NCBI GenBank assembly: GCA_017466345.1
Contig: JAFTUI010000007.1
Location: 114,112-178,111 of the forward strand
DNA: 64,000 nt
Direction of reading: 5' to 3'
Origin: Tidjanibacter sp.
GTDB lineage: Bacteria; Bacteroidota; Bacteroidia; Bacteroidales; Rikenellaceae
Part shown: one piece after another, positions 10,184 to 18,479 of the stretch
How positions within the stretch are numbered: the first letter of the stretch is position 1
Layout of the letters: every line of letters begins with the position of its first letter
Translations under genes and position numbers: made by a program
The notes under the pieces: model-generated
What the model saw: only the letters and a program-made list of their open reading frames with translations
What the model was told of the DNA's origin: nothing
Databases searched by the model: none

Positions 10184-11650
10184 ATGAATGCTGCAAAGTT
10201 ATATGGACGAGTTTATACTCCACACTACTTGGTCAAACTAATGCTTGACTATGTGGGCTATGTGGGCTCCGAGAGCATACTTTGCAAGCACATCATCGAC
10301 AATAGTTGTGGCGATGGTGCTTTCTTGGTGGAGATTGTCCGCCGATACTGCAATGCACACATATCGGCAGGGGGTAGCATCGAAGACCTCAGGCAAAACC
10401 TAAGCACCTTTATTCACGGCATAGAGATAGATTCCCACGAGTGCGAAGTGTGCAAACAGAATCTCAACTCTGTCGCCGAAGTGTTCGGTCTAACTAATGT
10501 GTGTTGGGATGTCGTTTGCGAAGACACCCTTGCAACGTCTGCATACAACGGCAAGATGGACTATGTTGTGGGAAACCCACCCTATGTTAGGGTACACAAC
10601 CTCACGGACAGCACCTACCGACACGTCAAAAAATACACATTTGCACAAGGGGGTATGACCGACCTATTTGTAGTGTTCTTCGAAATAGGTTTCAGAATGA
10701 TGTCGCCTGCTGGCAAAATGTGCCTTATTACTCCAAACTCTTGGCTTAATAGTGTGGCGGGGAGTGTTCTTCGCTCATACCTTGCGGAAAGCAAGCAATT
10801 GAATGGAGTTATTGACCTTGAACACCACCAAGCATTTAAGGCAACCACCTATTCTCTCATTTCGCGCTTTTCTCAAACGCCTTGCGAACAGATAGAGTAC
10901 AATGTGTTTGACGAAAAAACCCTCGGAAAGTGTTATCGTTGCCACATAGCTCTTGATGAGATGAACATTGGTGGGCTTTTTTATCTGGCAGATTCTCAAA
11001 CACTGCAACGATTAAGAGAGATTAGGATGGTACCTCATCCGCAAAATGTCAGAGTCAAAAACGGCTTTGCAACCCTTGCGGATGGTGTCTTTATTGGCGA
11101 CTGGAATTTTAGTGGAATGACCATAGATGTTGTTAAGTCTTCGACAGGCAAGTGGAGCAAGTGCCTATTCCCTTACTCCAACTCCAAACCCATTCCTCTG
11201 TGTGAGATTGAGCAACAGTTCCCCGATGTCTACGAGTACTATATGAGCAAAAAGGAGGCTCTATGCAAGGACACCACCCCTCCCGAGCCAACGCCACAAC
11301 AAGACCTCTTTGGGGTGCAATGTCCGAAGGGAATGCAGAATACCACGTGGCACCTCTTTGGTCGCACTCAGGCGATAAACGATGTGGCAAAGGACAAAAT
11401 CGCCATCAACTCTGTCATCAAGGACAAGAGTAGTATCAAACTATCCTTCGTCCCTAGTGGCAAAGGGGTATATGGTGGCTTGTATATGCTCTCGGCTGTC
11501 AGTTTTGAGAAGATTCAGGAGTTGGTTTCCTCGGAGGAGTATATCTCATACATTGCTACGTTGAAGAATTACAAGAGCGGCGGATACTACACCTGCACAG
11601 CAAAAGATGTTGAACTTTATCTAAACTACAAACTACAAAGCAATGAATAA
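10184..11650 (+). CDS. type II N6-adenine DNA methyltransferase
   Basis: Likely methylates adenine in a specific DNA site to protect it from the partner nuclease. Motif I is the SAM-binding DNSCGDGAFL (39-48) and motif IV is NPPY (131-134), the N6-adenine signature of TaqI/Eco57I-like enzymes. The N-terminal YTPHYLVKLM is typical of this class. The C-terminal half (about 260-488) is probably the target-recognition region. The gene overlaps the next one by 8 bases, a common R-M layout. By eye it is more AT-rich than leuS and mntP on either side, which suggests acquisition. The recognition site cannot be read from sequence alone. Confidence 0.88.
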   Translation: MNAAKLYGRVYTPHYLVKLMLDYVGYVGSESILCKHIIDNSCGDGAFLVEIVRRYCNAHISAGGSIEDLRQNLSTFIHGIEIDSHECEVCKQNLNSVAEVFGLTNVCWDVVCEDTLATSAYNGKMDYVVGNPPYVRVHNLTDSTYRHVKKYTFAQGGMTDLFVVFFEIGFRMMSPAGKMCLITPNSWLNSVAGSVLRSYLAESKQLNGVIDLEHHQAFKATTYSLISRFSQTPCEQIEYNVFDEKTLGKCYRCHIALDEMNIGGLFYLADSQTLQRLREIRMVPHPQNVRVKNGFATLADGVFIGDWNFSGMTIDVVKSSTGKWSKCLFPYSNSKPIPLCEIEQQFPDVYEYYMSKKEALCKDTTPPEPTPQQDLFGVQCPKGMQNTTWHLFGRTQAINDVAKDKIAINSVIKDKSSIKLSFVPSGKGVYGGLYMLSAVSFEKIQELVSSEEYISYIATLKNYKSGGYYTCTAKDVELYLNYKLQSNE

Positions 11651-12365
11651 CAGCGAGTTTTTGTCCGTACTGAAAGACGCTTTTGCAAAATTCTTATCTA
11701 CCGGTTCTCGCAGCAATCAGAAATTGCTGATTCTACACCACAAGGTCGCAACAGACATCCTCTCGCTGTTGGGAAGTGACTATTGCGTCAAATCTCTTGG
11801 TGTGGGAGAGGGTAAAGAAGCTACGCTCACCGGTCGTTACTTTGACAAAAAAGTAGATATAACCTTTTTCAAAAAAGATGGCAACCAAGAGATTGCGGTT
11901 GCAGGACTTGGCGTTAAGATGGTAATGCAGAACTATGCCCAAAATTCCAATAATTATTTTGAAAATATGATGGGCGAAACCGCAAACCTGCGTAGCAATA
12001 ACATGCCATACTTTCAACTCTTTGCAATCCCCGACAAACTCCCCTACTACAACGACCAAAAGGTTATAACCAAATGGGAGGGTTTTGCAAAACACCACGC
12101 CGAGAAGTACTTAAAGATGTCGCAGGACAACACCGACAACTTTATGCATACTCCTACCAAAACACTTGTTTTCGCATACCACATTCCCGATGCAAACAAA
12201 CCTCTAACCACCAAAAAGGAATACATAGAATACTACTCCAAAAACATCGACAAATTGAGGCTATCTGAGAGCTCTATTGATTATGGTCGCTTTGGCAACG
12301 CTGTGATATTCAATAACTATGGGACTTTCATAGAGAAGGTTGCCCACTATATTCTGTCGATATAA
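11643..12365 (+). CDS. putative type II restriction endonuclease partner
   Basis: A 240-residue protein starting inside the methyltransferase stop region, so the two are probably co-translated. I infer a restriction nuclease from position and from a PD-(D/E)XK-like strand pattern: FDKKVDITF with Asp72, then EIAVAGLGVK with Glu83 and Lys92, then NYFENMMGETANL (104-116). The canonical (D/E)XK triad is not clean, because Gly90 takes the acidic place before Lys92. The acid may have migrated, or this may be another fold. Function is inferred; no family is firmly recognised. Base composition matches the methyltransferase. Confidence 0.6.
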   Translation: MNNSEFLSVLKDAFAKFLSTGSRSNQKLLILHHKVATDILSLLGSDYCVKSLGVGEGKEATLTGRYFDKKVDITFFKKDGNQEIAVAGLGVKMVMQNYAQNSNNYFENMMGETANLRSNNMPYFQLFAIPDKLPYYNDQKVITKWEGFAKHHAEKYLKMSQDNTDNFMHTPTKTLVFAYHIPDANKPLTTKKEYIEYYSKNIDKLRLSESSIDYGRFGNAVIFNNYGTFIEKVAHYILSI

Positions 12366-12393
12366 TCTACACCACCCAAACCCGAGAGAAACA

Positions 12394-12972
12394 ATGGATT
12401 TTTTGTCGCTATTTTTGATTGCTGTGGGGCTGTCGATGGACGCCTTCTCGGTGGCTATCTGCAAGGGGCTCGCACTGCCTCGTGCGGGAGCGGACAAGTG
12501 TTCCATTGTGGGCTTGTGGTTTGGTGTTTTTCAGGCACTTATGCCCATTGTGGGTTGTTTTGTGGGCATACATTTCAAGGACGCCATAGAGAGTTTCGAC
12601 CATTGGCTTGCCTTTGCGCTGCTGGCACTCATCGGTATCAATATGATTCGCGAGGCACTCGGCAAGGAGGAGGACAATGTGGAGAACAAAGGGTGCGAGG
12701 AAAACCCACTGGCGGCTCGCAAAATGCTGCCTATGGCTATTGCCACGAGCATTGACGCCTTGGCGGTGGGTGTGGGTTTTGCCTTTTTGGGTGTCGATAT
12801 ATGGCTCTCGGCACTGCTCATTGGCGTTACGACCTTCGTGCTGTCGGCTGTGGGTGTGAAAATGGGAGGCGTTTTCGGTGCTAAGTATAAGTCGAAAGCC
12901 GAACTCGCCGGCGGTATCATCCTCATACTGATTGGTCTTAAAATCCTCCTCGAACACACCATCTTTGCCTAA
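12394..12972 (+). CDS. mntP: putative manganese efflux pump MntP (DUF204 type)
   Basis: Small inner-membrane exporter thought to remove excess Mn(II). The 192-residue protein has six hydrophobic segments in two related halves. The first half has the conserved GLSMDAFSVAICKG (residues 11-24) and the second has ATSIDALAVGVGFAF, each with the membrane-embedded Asp typical of the family. I chose the ATG at 12394 over an upstream in-frame ATG at 12340, because the family begins at MDFLSLFLIAVGLSMDAF and 12340 lies inside the preceding gene. I saw no yybP-ykoY riboswitch upstream. Confidence 0.9.
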   Translation: MDFLSLFLIAVGLSMDAFSVAICKGLALPRAGADKCSIVGLWFGVFQALMPIVGCFVGIHFKDAIESFDHWLAFALLALIGINMIREALGKEEDNVENKGCEENPLAARKMLPMAIATSIDALAVGVGFAFLGVDIWLSALLIGVTTFVLSAVGVKMGGVFGAKYKSKAELAGGIILILIGLKILLEHTIFA

Positions 12973-12983
12973 TGGCAAGAGGA

Positions 12984-13008
12984 GTCTAACGTCTAACGTC
13001 AATAGTCG
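12984..13008 (-). repeat. family D module after mntP
   Basis: A copy of the tandem TCTAACG-type motif, GTCTAACGTCTAACGTC then AATAGTC, lying 12 bases after the mntP stop. The same module recurs near 21960-22020, 25350-25380, 37440-37465, 51440-51470, 57230-57265, 58815-58850 and 59440-59470. Confidence 0.8.
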
Positions 13009-13009
13009 C

Positions 13010-13033
13010 GGGCTCGGCAAAAGTGCCGAGCCC
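13010..13033. terminator. GC-rich terminator hairpin after mntP
   Basis: GGGCTCGGCA (13010-13019) pairs perfectly with TGCCGAGCCC (13024-13033) across a 4-base loop and is followed by a T-rich GATGATTTTT. It can terminate mntP transcription. Confidence 0.75.
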
Positions 13034-13059
13034 GATGATTTTTAAGGAGGATAAGGGCT

Positions 13060-13245
13060 TTAATGACCTTAACTACCCTCTCCTAAGTTATAGGGGTTCC
13101 TCCCCTACGAAAGGGGAGGTTAGGAGGGGTGGTCGAAATTGCGCTCGGCGTCCCCGCCGAGCAGGGAGGGTGCCCGAAGGGCGGGAGAGGTCTGTCGCCT
13201 ATAAGTCCTATATGCCCTATAAGCCTTATAAGCCATATACGCATA
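13060..13245. repeat. family C block plus 9-bp tandem array
   Basis: This holds GC-rich short hairpins (CTCCTAAGTTATAGG-like, GCGCTCGGCG and GCCCGAAGGGC arms) related to the blocks near 47508, 51270, 57115, 59500 and 63950. It then runs into a degenerate 9-bp array (CCTATATGC, CCTATAAGC, CTTATAAGC, CATATACGC) at about 13206-13242. No gene is supported. Open frames across it are low-complexity artefacts of the repeats. Confidence 0.7.
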
Positions 13246-13248
13246 AAA

Positions 13249-13278
13249 CTCGCGGGTATCTTTTTTGATACCCGCGAG
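13249..13278. terminator. bidirectional hairpin CTCGCGGGTATC
   Basis: CTCGCGGGTATC (13249-13260) pairs perfectly with GATACCCGCGAG (13267-13278) around a T6 loop. It is a strong stem in a gene-free stretch and probably serves as a terminator for the minus-strand lipoprotein gene ending at 13416. A partial family C fragment (GATGCCAACCGCC, 13312-13330) follows. Confidence 0.55.
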
Positions 13279-13415
13279 CAAATAAGCAACCGTTTGACTT
13301 AAAGAGTGGTAGATGCCAACCGCCCACCTCGCTGTGGTCGTGGCAAGACGAGCGCACATTACGCTCGTTAAGCCAATTGGTTCCAACTGATTCATCATTA
13401 AACTATAAGTGGACT

Positions 13416-13820
13416 CTATTGCCTTGTTAAACCCCAAACAACTGGATCTATTTCTTCATCAACATATTCCATTCCCACATATTCTGTGCACGACTTATCG
13501 GAAAAGAAGAAACGAACAACATACACCATTTCCATACCAATCCTATTGCGCATTTTAAACTTATGGACGATACTCCATTTAGATGGGATCTGTTTTGTTT
13601 TACGAAGACCCAACACATCCTCAAAACCGGTTCCTGCAAATATATCTTCAAATTCAACTTGCCCCCAAGCATAGGGTTTGTATGAATCACCTTGAATAGA
13701 CTCTTTTAATTGTGTCTTTACCGTTCTTTTTGCATTATAGTTCTGCAAGTCAACTTCATTGCAACCATTCATCAATAACAGTACAATACAGATAATTAGC
13801 AATTGTATGCCCCTTCTCAT
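13416..13820 (-). CDS. small hypothetical lipoprotein
   Basis: A 134-residue protein whose start at 13820 (MRRGIQLLIICIVLLLMNGC) gives a signal peptide with a lipobox ending at Cys20. The longer frame to 13898 adds residues with no signal-peptide logic. The mature part is soluble and mixed, with no family I recognise. It is AT-rich compared with mntP and dnaX, and it is flanked by repeat-laden spacers on both sides, so recent gain is plausible. Envelope location is inferred from the lipobox. Confidence 0.6.
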   Translation of the reverse strand: MRRGIQLLIICIVLLLMNGCNEVDLQNYNAKRTVKTQLKESIQGDSYKPYAWGQVEFEDIFAGTGFEDVLGLRKTKQIPSKWSIVHKFKMRNRIGMEMVYVVRFFFSDKSCTEYVGMEYVDEEIDPVVWGLTRQ

Positions 13821-14201
13821 TTTAGTAAGAATTATTAAGTTAAACTCGTTGTTTCTCAAATTCTTACTACCCGCACCTCGATAGTGATTAATAAACACAA
13901 AGAAAGCGTGGTGCTGAAAGACTTATTTTAGCAAGATGGGCTCTGGTAAAACCTTGAAGATAAATACGCAACAGCCCACGCCTATACCCATTGCAGGGTA
14001 CAGCGTGAGAAGATGTCTGCTCATTCTCTCTTCAAAATTTACCAGATTTATCTTGCGAGAATAAACTTACACTTTCCGCGTAAAATCAATGTGTTAGCAC
14101 AAATATAAGCATTTATTCCATAATTTTGAATTTTGAATTCTTAATTTTGAATTTTTATCGGTATCTTTGTGAGGTTATACCTCACAACAACAAGAGAAGA
14201 G
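13821..14201. other. gene-free spacer before dnaX with one hairpin
   Basis: No gene is supported here. A hairpin CACGC...GCGTG with an inner TACCC/GGGTA pair spans 13977-14006. Near 14121-14155 there is a TTTTGAATT-type low-complexity run, and TATCTTTG (14162-14169) is a good -7 box for dnaX. Confidence 0.5.
14162..14169 (+). promoter_or_regulatory. -7 box of the dnaX promoter
   Basis: TATCTTTG matches TAnnTTTG and lies 32 bases before the dnaX ATG. The -33 TTG partner is not at ideal spacing. Confidence 0.55.
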
Positions 14202-16025
14202 ATGGACAACAACTTTATTGTTTCGGCACGAAAATACCGCCCACAGACCTTCGAGTCAGTGGTGGGGCAGAGTCACGTCACCACAACGCTCAAAAATGCC
14301 ATAGCGCGAGGGCAGTTGGCGCACGCATACCTCTTTTGCGGACCCCGAGGAGTCGGCAAGACCACCTGTGCGCGTATCTTCGCCAAAACCATCAACTGTC
14401 TTAATCCCACCGCCGAGGGCGATGCTTGCGGCGAGTGCGAGTCGTGTCGCAGTTTCGATGAGGGCAGGAGTTTCTCGATTCACGAGCTCGATGCCGCATC
14501 GAACAACTCGGTAGACAACATCCGCGACCTGACGGATCAAGTGAGGGTTCCTCCCCAGATTGGCGAGTACAGCGTCTACATCATCGATGAGGTGCATATG
14601 CTCTCGCAGGCGGCTTTCAACGCCTTCCTCAAAACGCTCGAAGAGCCACCACACCACGCCATTTTCATTCTCGCAACAACCGAGAAGCACAAGATAATAC
14701 CCACCATCCTCTCGCGCTGCCAGATTTACGACTTCCAGCGCATACGCATCGAGGACGCTGTGGAGTACCTCAAACTCATCGCCACACGCGAGGGTGTCGC
14801 TTTCGATGACGAGTCGTTGCACCTTATCGCCCGCAAGGCTGACGGTGGTATGAGGGATGCTCTGTCGATGTTCGACAAGGCGGTGTCGTTCTGCGGCGGC
14901 AAATTGGAGTATAAAGAGGTGGCAGCAACCCTCAACGTGCTCGACTACGACACCTACTTCGGCATTACCGATGCGCTGGTGGCTGGCGACTACAAGAGTG
15001 CGCTGCTGACCTTCGATGAGGTGCTCAAAAAGGGCTTCTCGGGGCAGAGTTTTGCCTCCGGATTGGCTACGCACCTTAGGGATTTGCTGATGTGCAAGGA
15101 GCCTCAGACTATGAGCCTCTTGGAGATTAGCGGCTCGCTGCTCGACCGCTACAAACAGCAGAGCGCACGTTGCGACATAGGTTTCCTCTTTGGTGCTGCG
15201 GCACTCCTCGGCGAGGTCGATGGAGGCTTCCGCACCGCCACCAACCAACGACTGCACGTTGAGTTGGCACTGATGAAACTTGCAGGGCTCGGTCAAAAAA
15301 AAACTCTTGATGTAAGCGACTACCCCTCGCTGCCACCACTCGTCAAGGGCGAGGCAAGCACACCACAGCCCACACAGGCTCAGCAAGTTGCCCCTGCGCT
15401 ACAATCCGCACCACAACCCACCGTTGCGCCCAAGGTGGAGGTTGCTCCCGCACAGCCTGCGGTACCACAGCCTGCACCACAACACACACCACAGCCCGCT
15501 GTTGCGCCCACACCTGCACCCCAAGTGGCACCCCAAGTGGCACCCAATGTAGCGCAAGCTCCCGCTCCTGCCGCAGCAAAGCCCAAGAAGGGGTTGTTTG
15601 GTGGCTCCATAAGTGCCATTATGAGCGGTCAGAAGAGTTCGGAAGAGGAGGAGAAAGTTACCTACTACGACCCCTACGCACAGCAGAAGATAACCAAGGG
15701 TTGGGAGGCTTTTATGGAGCGTATGATGGTGGAGCACCCCCGTATGGGACACGCACTGAAAAAGACCATCGTGAATGGTCACACCCTGGCGCTGACGGTC
15801 ACCACGGAGATTATTCGTGACGAGCTGATGCGCAACCAGAACGAGATAACGGCACTCTTGCAGGAGGCTTGCGGCTTGGAGGGTAGCATTGTGCTCGACA
15901 TTACGGTCAGCACCGCCAAAGAGGATAACACACCACACAGACCGATGGACAAGGTGCGCTTCCTCGTGGAGCAAAACCCCGAACTGAACACGCTGATTCA
16001 GGACCTCGGCTTGGATGTGGAATAG
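14202..16025 (+). CDS. dnaX: DNA polymerase III subunits gamma/tau
   Basis: Clamp-loader ATPase that loads the sliding clamp and tethers the replicase. The 607-residue protein has Walker A GPRGVGKT (47-54), a zinc module with Cys66, Cys76, Cys79 and Cys82, and a Walker B-type DEVH (129-132). After about residue 390 a Pro/Ala/Gln-rich linker leads to a tau-type C-terminal domain. I chose the ATG at 14202 (MDNNFIVSARKYRPQTF) over a GTG at 14169, which would overlap the promoter box. Only the full tau form is evident; I saw no clear slippery frameshift signal. Confidence 0.96.
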   Translation: MDNNFIVSARKYRPQTFESVVGQSHVTTTLKNAIARGQLAHAYLFCGPRGVGKTTCARIFAKTINCLNPTAEGDACGECESCRSFDEGRSFSIHELDAASNNSVDNIRDLTDQVRVPPQIGEYSVYIIDEVHMLSQAAFNAFLKTLEEPPHHAIFILATTEKHKIIPTILSRCQIYDFQRIRIEDAVEYLKLIATREGVAFDDESLHLIARKADGGMRDALSMFDKAVSFCGGKLEYKEVAATLNVLDYDTYFGITDALVAGDYKSALLTFDEVLKKGFSGQSFASGLATHLRDLLMCKEPQTMSLLEISGSLLDRYKQQSARCDIGFLFGAAALLGEVDGGFRTATNQRLHVELALMKLAGLGQKKTLDVSDYPSLPPLVKGEASTPQPTQAQQVAPALQSAPQPTVAPKVEVAPAQPAVPQPAPQHTPQPAVAPTPAPQVAPQVAPNVAQAPAPAAAKPKKGLFGGSISAIMSGQKSSEEEEKVTYYDPYAQQKITKGWEAFMERMMVEHPRMGHALKKTIVNGHTLALTVTTEIIRDELMRNQNEITALLQEACGLEGSIVLDITVSTAKEDNTPHRPMDKVRFLVEQNPELNTLIQDLGLDVE

Positions 16026-16032
16026 GTTCGAA

Positions 16033-16440
16033 TTGAGAATTGACAAAACTTTGTTTTGTCTAAAATGCTCCCGCTCGGCATAGTCTGCGAGCAGCCTCTG
16101 CCCTCGCTTACTCGCATTTGCGAAAATTGAAAATTGAGAATTGAGAATTATTGTCTTTCTTGTTTTTCTTGCAAGAGTAGCAGGGGTAACAGGGATAACA
16201 GGGGTAATAGGGGTAATAGGGGAGTTTGAGAGGAGATTTTTTCGGTGGTGTGTGATGCTCCGAAGGAGCAGAAATGAGGAAAACACCATCTCTCAAACTT
16301 GTTTGAAAGAGATTGGTGGTTTACTCATTTCAGACCTGCCGAAGGCAGTCACACCACCGCAAGGGCTGCACTAAAAGTTTTTGGGCGACTTTTTATAAAA
16401 AGTCGCGAAGAAAAAGTCGCGAAAGAAAAAGAACAACAAA
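16033..16440 (+). repeat. family A element copy 1, leader of tyrS
   Basis: It fills the dnaX-tyrS spacer. In order it holds a GACAAAAC/GTTTTGTC hairpin (16041-16059), a shared 100-base tail, 9-bp tandem units of the GGGGTAACA type (about 16186-16222), a four-way junction (16243-16359), TAAAAGTTTTTGG, and a U5/A5 hairpin (16385-16406). Junction stems: P1 CGGTGGTGTG/CACACCACCG (16243-16252 with 16350-16359), P2 GCTCC-GAA-GGAGC (16257-16269), P3 from GAAATGAG (16271) to CTCATTTC (16331), P4 CTGCC-GAA-GGCAG (16336-16348). It is nearly identical to copy 2 upstream of folE. Confidence 0.85.
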
Positions 16441-16462
16441 CAATAATAATAAAGGAAGAAAG

Positions 16463-17758
16463 ATGGCAAATTTTGTAGAAGAACTCAGGTGGAGGGGTAT
16501 GATTCAGGATATGATGCCCGGTACTGAGGAGCAACTCAAAAAGGAGATGACAACCGCCTACCTCGGCATTGACCCTACGGCAGACTCGCTGCACATTGGT
16601 CACTTGGTAGGTGTTATGATACTGAAACACTTGCAGAGGTGTGGTCACAAACCCATCGCCCTGGTGGGTGGTGCTACGGGTATGATTGGCGACCCTTCGG
16701 GCAAGTCGCAGGAGCGCAACCTCTTGGACGAGGCTACTTTGCGCCACAATCAGGAGGCCATTAAGGCTCAACTTGCACGCCTTATCGACTTCGATAGCGA
16801 TGCCCCCAATGCAGCAATCCTTGTGAACAACTACGACTGGATGAAGGAGTTCTCGTTCTTGGAGTTCATTCGCGATGTGGGCAAACACATTACCGTTAAC
16901 TATATGATGGCTAAGGACTCGGTGAAGAAGAGGTTCAATGGCGAGGGCGATGGTATGTCCTTCACGGAGTTTACCTACCAGTTAGTGCAGGGCTACGACT
17001 TCTACCACCTCTACGAGGCTCACGGCTGCAAGTTACAACTTGGCGGTAGCGACCAGTGGGGTAACATCACCACCGGTACGGAACTTATCCGCCGCAAGAA
17101 GGGTGCTACGGATGCTTATGCGCTAACCTGCCCCCTGATTAAGAAGGCTGACGGCACGAAGTTTGGCAAGACCGAGAGTGGTAATATCTGGCTCGATGCT
17201 CGCTACACTTCGCCCTATAAGTTCTATCAATTCTGGCTCAATGTGAGTGACGAGGATGCCAAGAGTTATATCAAAATCTTCACATTCCTTGACAAGGAGA
17301 CCATCGACAACCTCATTGCCGAGCACGAGGCAGCACCCCACGAGCGCAAACTCCAAAAACGCCTGGCAGAGGAGATTACAGTTATGATTCACTCGCGCGA
17401 GGAGTACGAGAAGGCTGTGGCAGCAAGTGGTATTCTCTTTGGCTCGAATGCCGGCGAGGCTCTGAAATCCATCGATGAGGCGACCTTCTTACAGGTCTTT
17501 GAGGGTGTTCCACAGTTCAAAATTGCCGCTTCTGAGTTGGCTGAGGGCGTAGATTTCCTCTCGCTGTGTGTTGAGAAAGCCCCCACATTCCCCTCGAAGG
17601 GCGAACTGAGGAAACTCATTCAGGGCGGCGGCGTGTCGCTCAACAAGGAGAAGGTTACGGACCCCTATATGGTTGTGAACAACGACAACCTCATTGCAGG
17701 CAAGTATCTCTTGGTGCAGAAGGGTAAGAAGAACTACTACCTCCTCATTGCGGAGTAG
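16463..17758 (+). CDS. tyrS: tyrosyl-tRNA synthetase
   Basis: Class I synthetase that charges tRNA-Tyr. The 431-residue protein has HIGH (44-47), the tyrosine pocket with [11 protein letters not shown], and the KMSKS-equivalent KFGKT (233-237), with a C-terminal S4-type RNA-binding domain. I chose the ATG at 16463; an in-frame extension to 16313 would be translated from the repeat element and has no family likeness. The leader is a family A repeat that ends in a purine-rich GGAAGAAAG just before the start. The gene converges with folE on a shared terminator. Confidence 0.96.
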   Translation: MANFVEELRWRGMIQDMMPGTEEQLKKEMTTAYLGIDPTADSLHIGHLVGVMILKHLQRCGHKPIALVGGATGMIGDPSGKSQERNLLDEATLRHNQEAIKAQLARLIDFDSDAPNAAILVNNYDWMKEFSFLEFIRDVGKHITVNYMMAKDSVKKRFNGEGDGMSFTEFTYQLVQGYDFYHLYEAHGCKLQLGGSDQWGNITTGTELIRRKKGATDAYALTCPLIKKADGTKFGKTESGNIWLDARYTSPYKFYQFWLNVSDEDAKSYIKIFTFLDKETIDNLIAEHEAAPHERKLQKRLAEEITVMIHSREEYEKAVAASGILFGSNAGEALKSIDEATFLQVFEGVPQFKIAASELAEGVDFLSLCVEKAPTFPSKGELRKLIQGGGVSLNKEKVTDPYMVVNNDNLIAGKYLLVQKGKKNYYLLIAE

Positions 17759-17781
17759 CAGCCACACTATACCTATATATA

Positions 17782-17820
17782 CAACAACGCCCTGCACTTG
17801 GAGTGTGCAGGGCGTTGTTG
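17782..17820. terminator. bidirectional terminator between tyrS and folE
   Basis: CAACAACGCCCTGCAC (17782-17797) pairs perfectly over 16 bases with GTGCAGGGCGTTGTTG (17805-17820) around a 7-base loop. It sits between two converging genes, so it probably serves both. Confidence 0.85.
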
Positions 17821-17866
17821 TATTATGGCTCGGGGCTAATGTAACGTATGTTTCGCAAAAAACACG

Positions 17867-18463
17867 TTAGTGCAGTTTTGCCCCTATGAGTTCGAGGAAC
17901 TCTTGGCGTGTTTCGTGGTGGTTGAGGAAAGCTCCGCTGAAAGCCGAGGTTGTTGTTATGGAGTTCTGCTTCTGCACACCCCTCATCTGCATACACATAT
18001 GCGCAGCCTCAATAACCACAGCCACACCCAGAGGGTTGAGCGTCTCCTGTATGCAGTCGCGAATCTCCATAGTGAGCCTCTCCTGCACCTGCAAACGGCG
18101 AGCAAAACTCTCCACACAGCGGGGAATCTTCGACAAGCCAACAATCTGACCATTGGGGATATAGGCAATGTGAGCCTTCCCATAGAAGGGTAACATATGG
18201 TGCTCACACATCGAATATAGTTCTATGTCCTTCACAAGTACCATCTGGCGATAATCCTCCTTGAAAATCGCCGAGCGCAAAATTTCAGCAGGCTCCTCAG
18301 CATAGCCCTTAGTCAAAAATTGCATACACTTGGCAACCCTCTCGGGGGTCTTAACAAGCCCCTCGCGCTCGGGGTCCTCACCCAACAGGCGCAATATCGC
18401 CTCGTAGTGCTCCATAAGTTCCGCCGTAACCTCTGGCGAATAAATCTCTTCTCGTTTGTACAT
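17867..18463 (-). CDS. folE: GTP cyclohydrolase I
   Basis: Converts GTP to 7,8-dihydroneopterin triphosphate, the entry to folate and to queuosine-type pteridine routes. The 198-residue protein has zinc ligands Cys86 and His89 in CEHH (86-89) and Cys157, and the substrate-binding segments [24 protein letters not shown] and [16 protein letters not shown]. The length is typical of FolE type IA. Other pterin-route genes in the window are folK (25526-26011) and queD (47941-48384), but they are not in an operon with it. A family A element lies in its leader. Confidence 0.96.
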   Translation of the reverse strand: MYKREEIYSPEVTAELMEHYEAILRLLGEDPEREGLVKTPERVAKCMQFLTKGYAEEPAEILRSAIFKEDYRQMVLVKDIELYSMCEHHMLPFYGKAHIAYIPNGQIVGLSKIPRCVESFARRLQVQERLTMEIRDCIQETLNPLGVAVVIEAAHMCMQMRGVQKQNSITTTSAFSGAFLNHHETRQEFLELIGAKLH

Positions 18464-18479
18464 TTTATGTTAGTGTTTT

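Noticed and set aside
15343-15580. Pro/Ala/Gln-coding repeats in dnaX as a tandem DNA repeat element
   Set aside because: This is the low-complexity linker between gamma and tau domains, which is normal for DnaX.
16186-16222. Near match to the I-SceI homing endonuclease site (CAGGGATAACAGGGG plus TAAT)
   Set aside because: It is part of a degenerate 9-bp tandem array repeated at several loci, differs from the 18-bp site by a substitution and an inserted G, and no homing endonuclease gene is present.
16243-16359. Family A cloverleaf as a tRNA or tmRNA
   Set aside because: Arm sizes, loops and ends do not match tRNA: there is no T-loop, anticodon arm or CCA end, and stems vary between copies.
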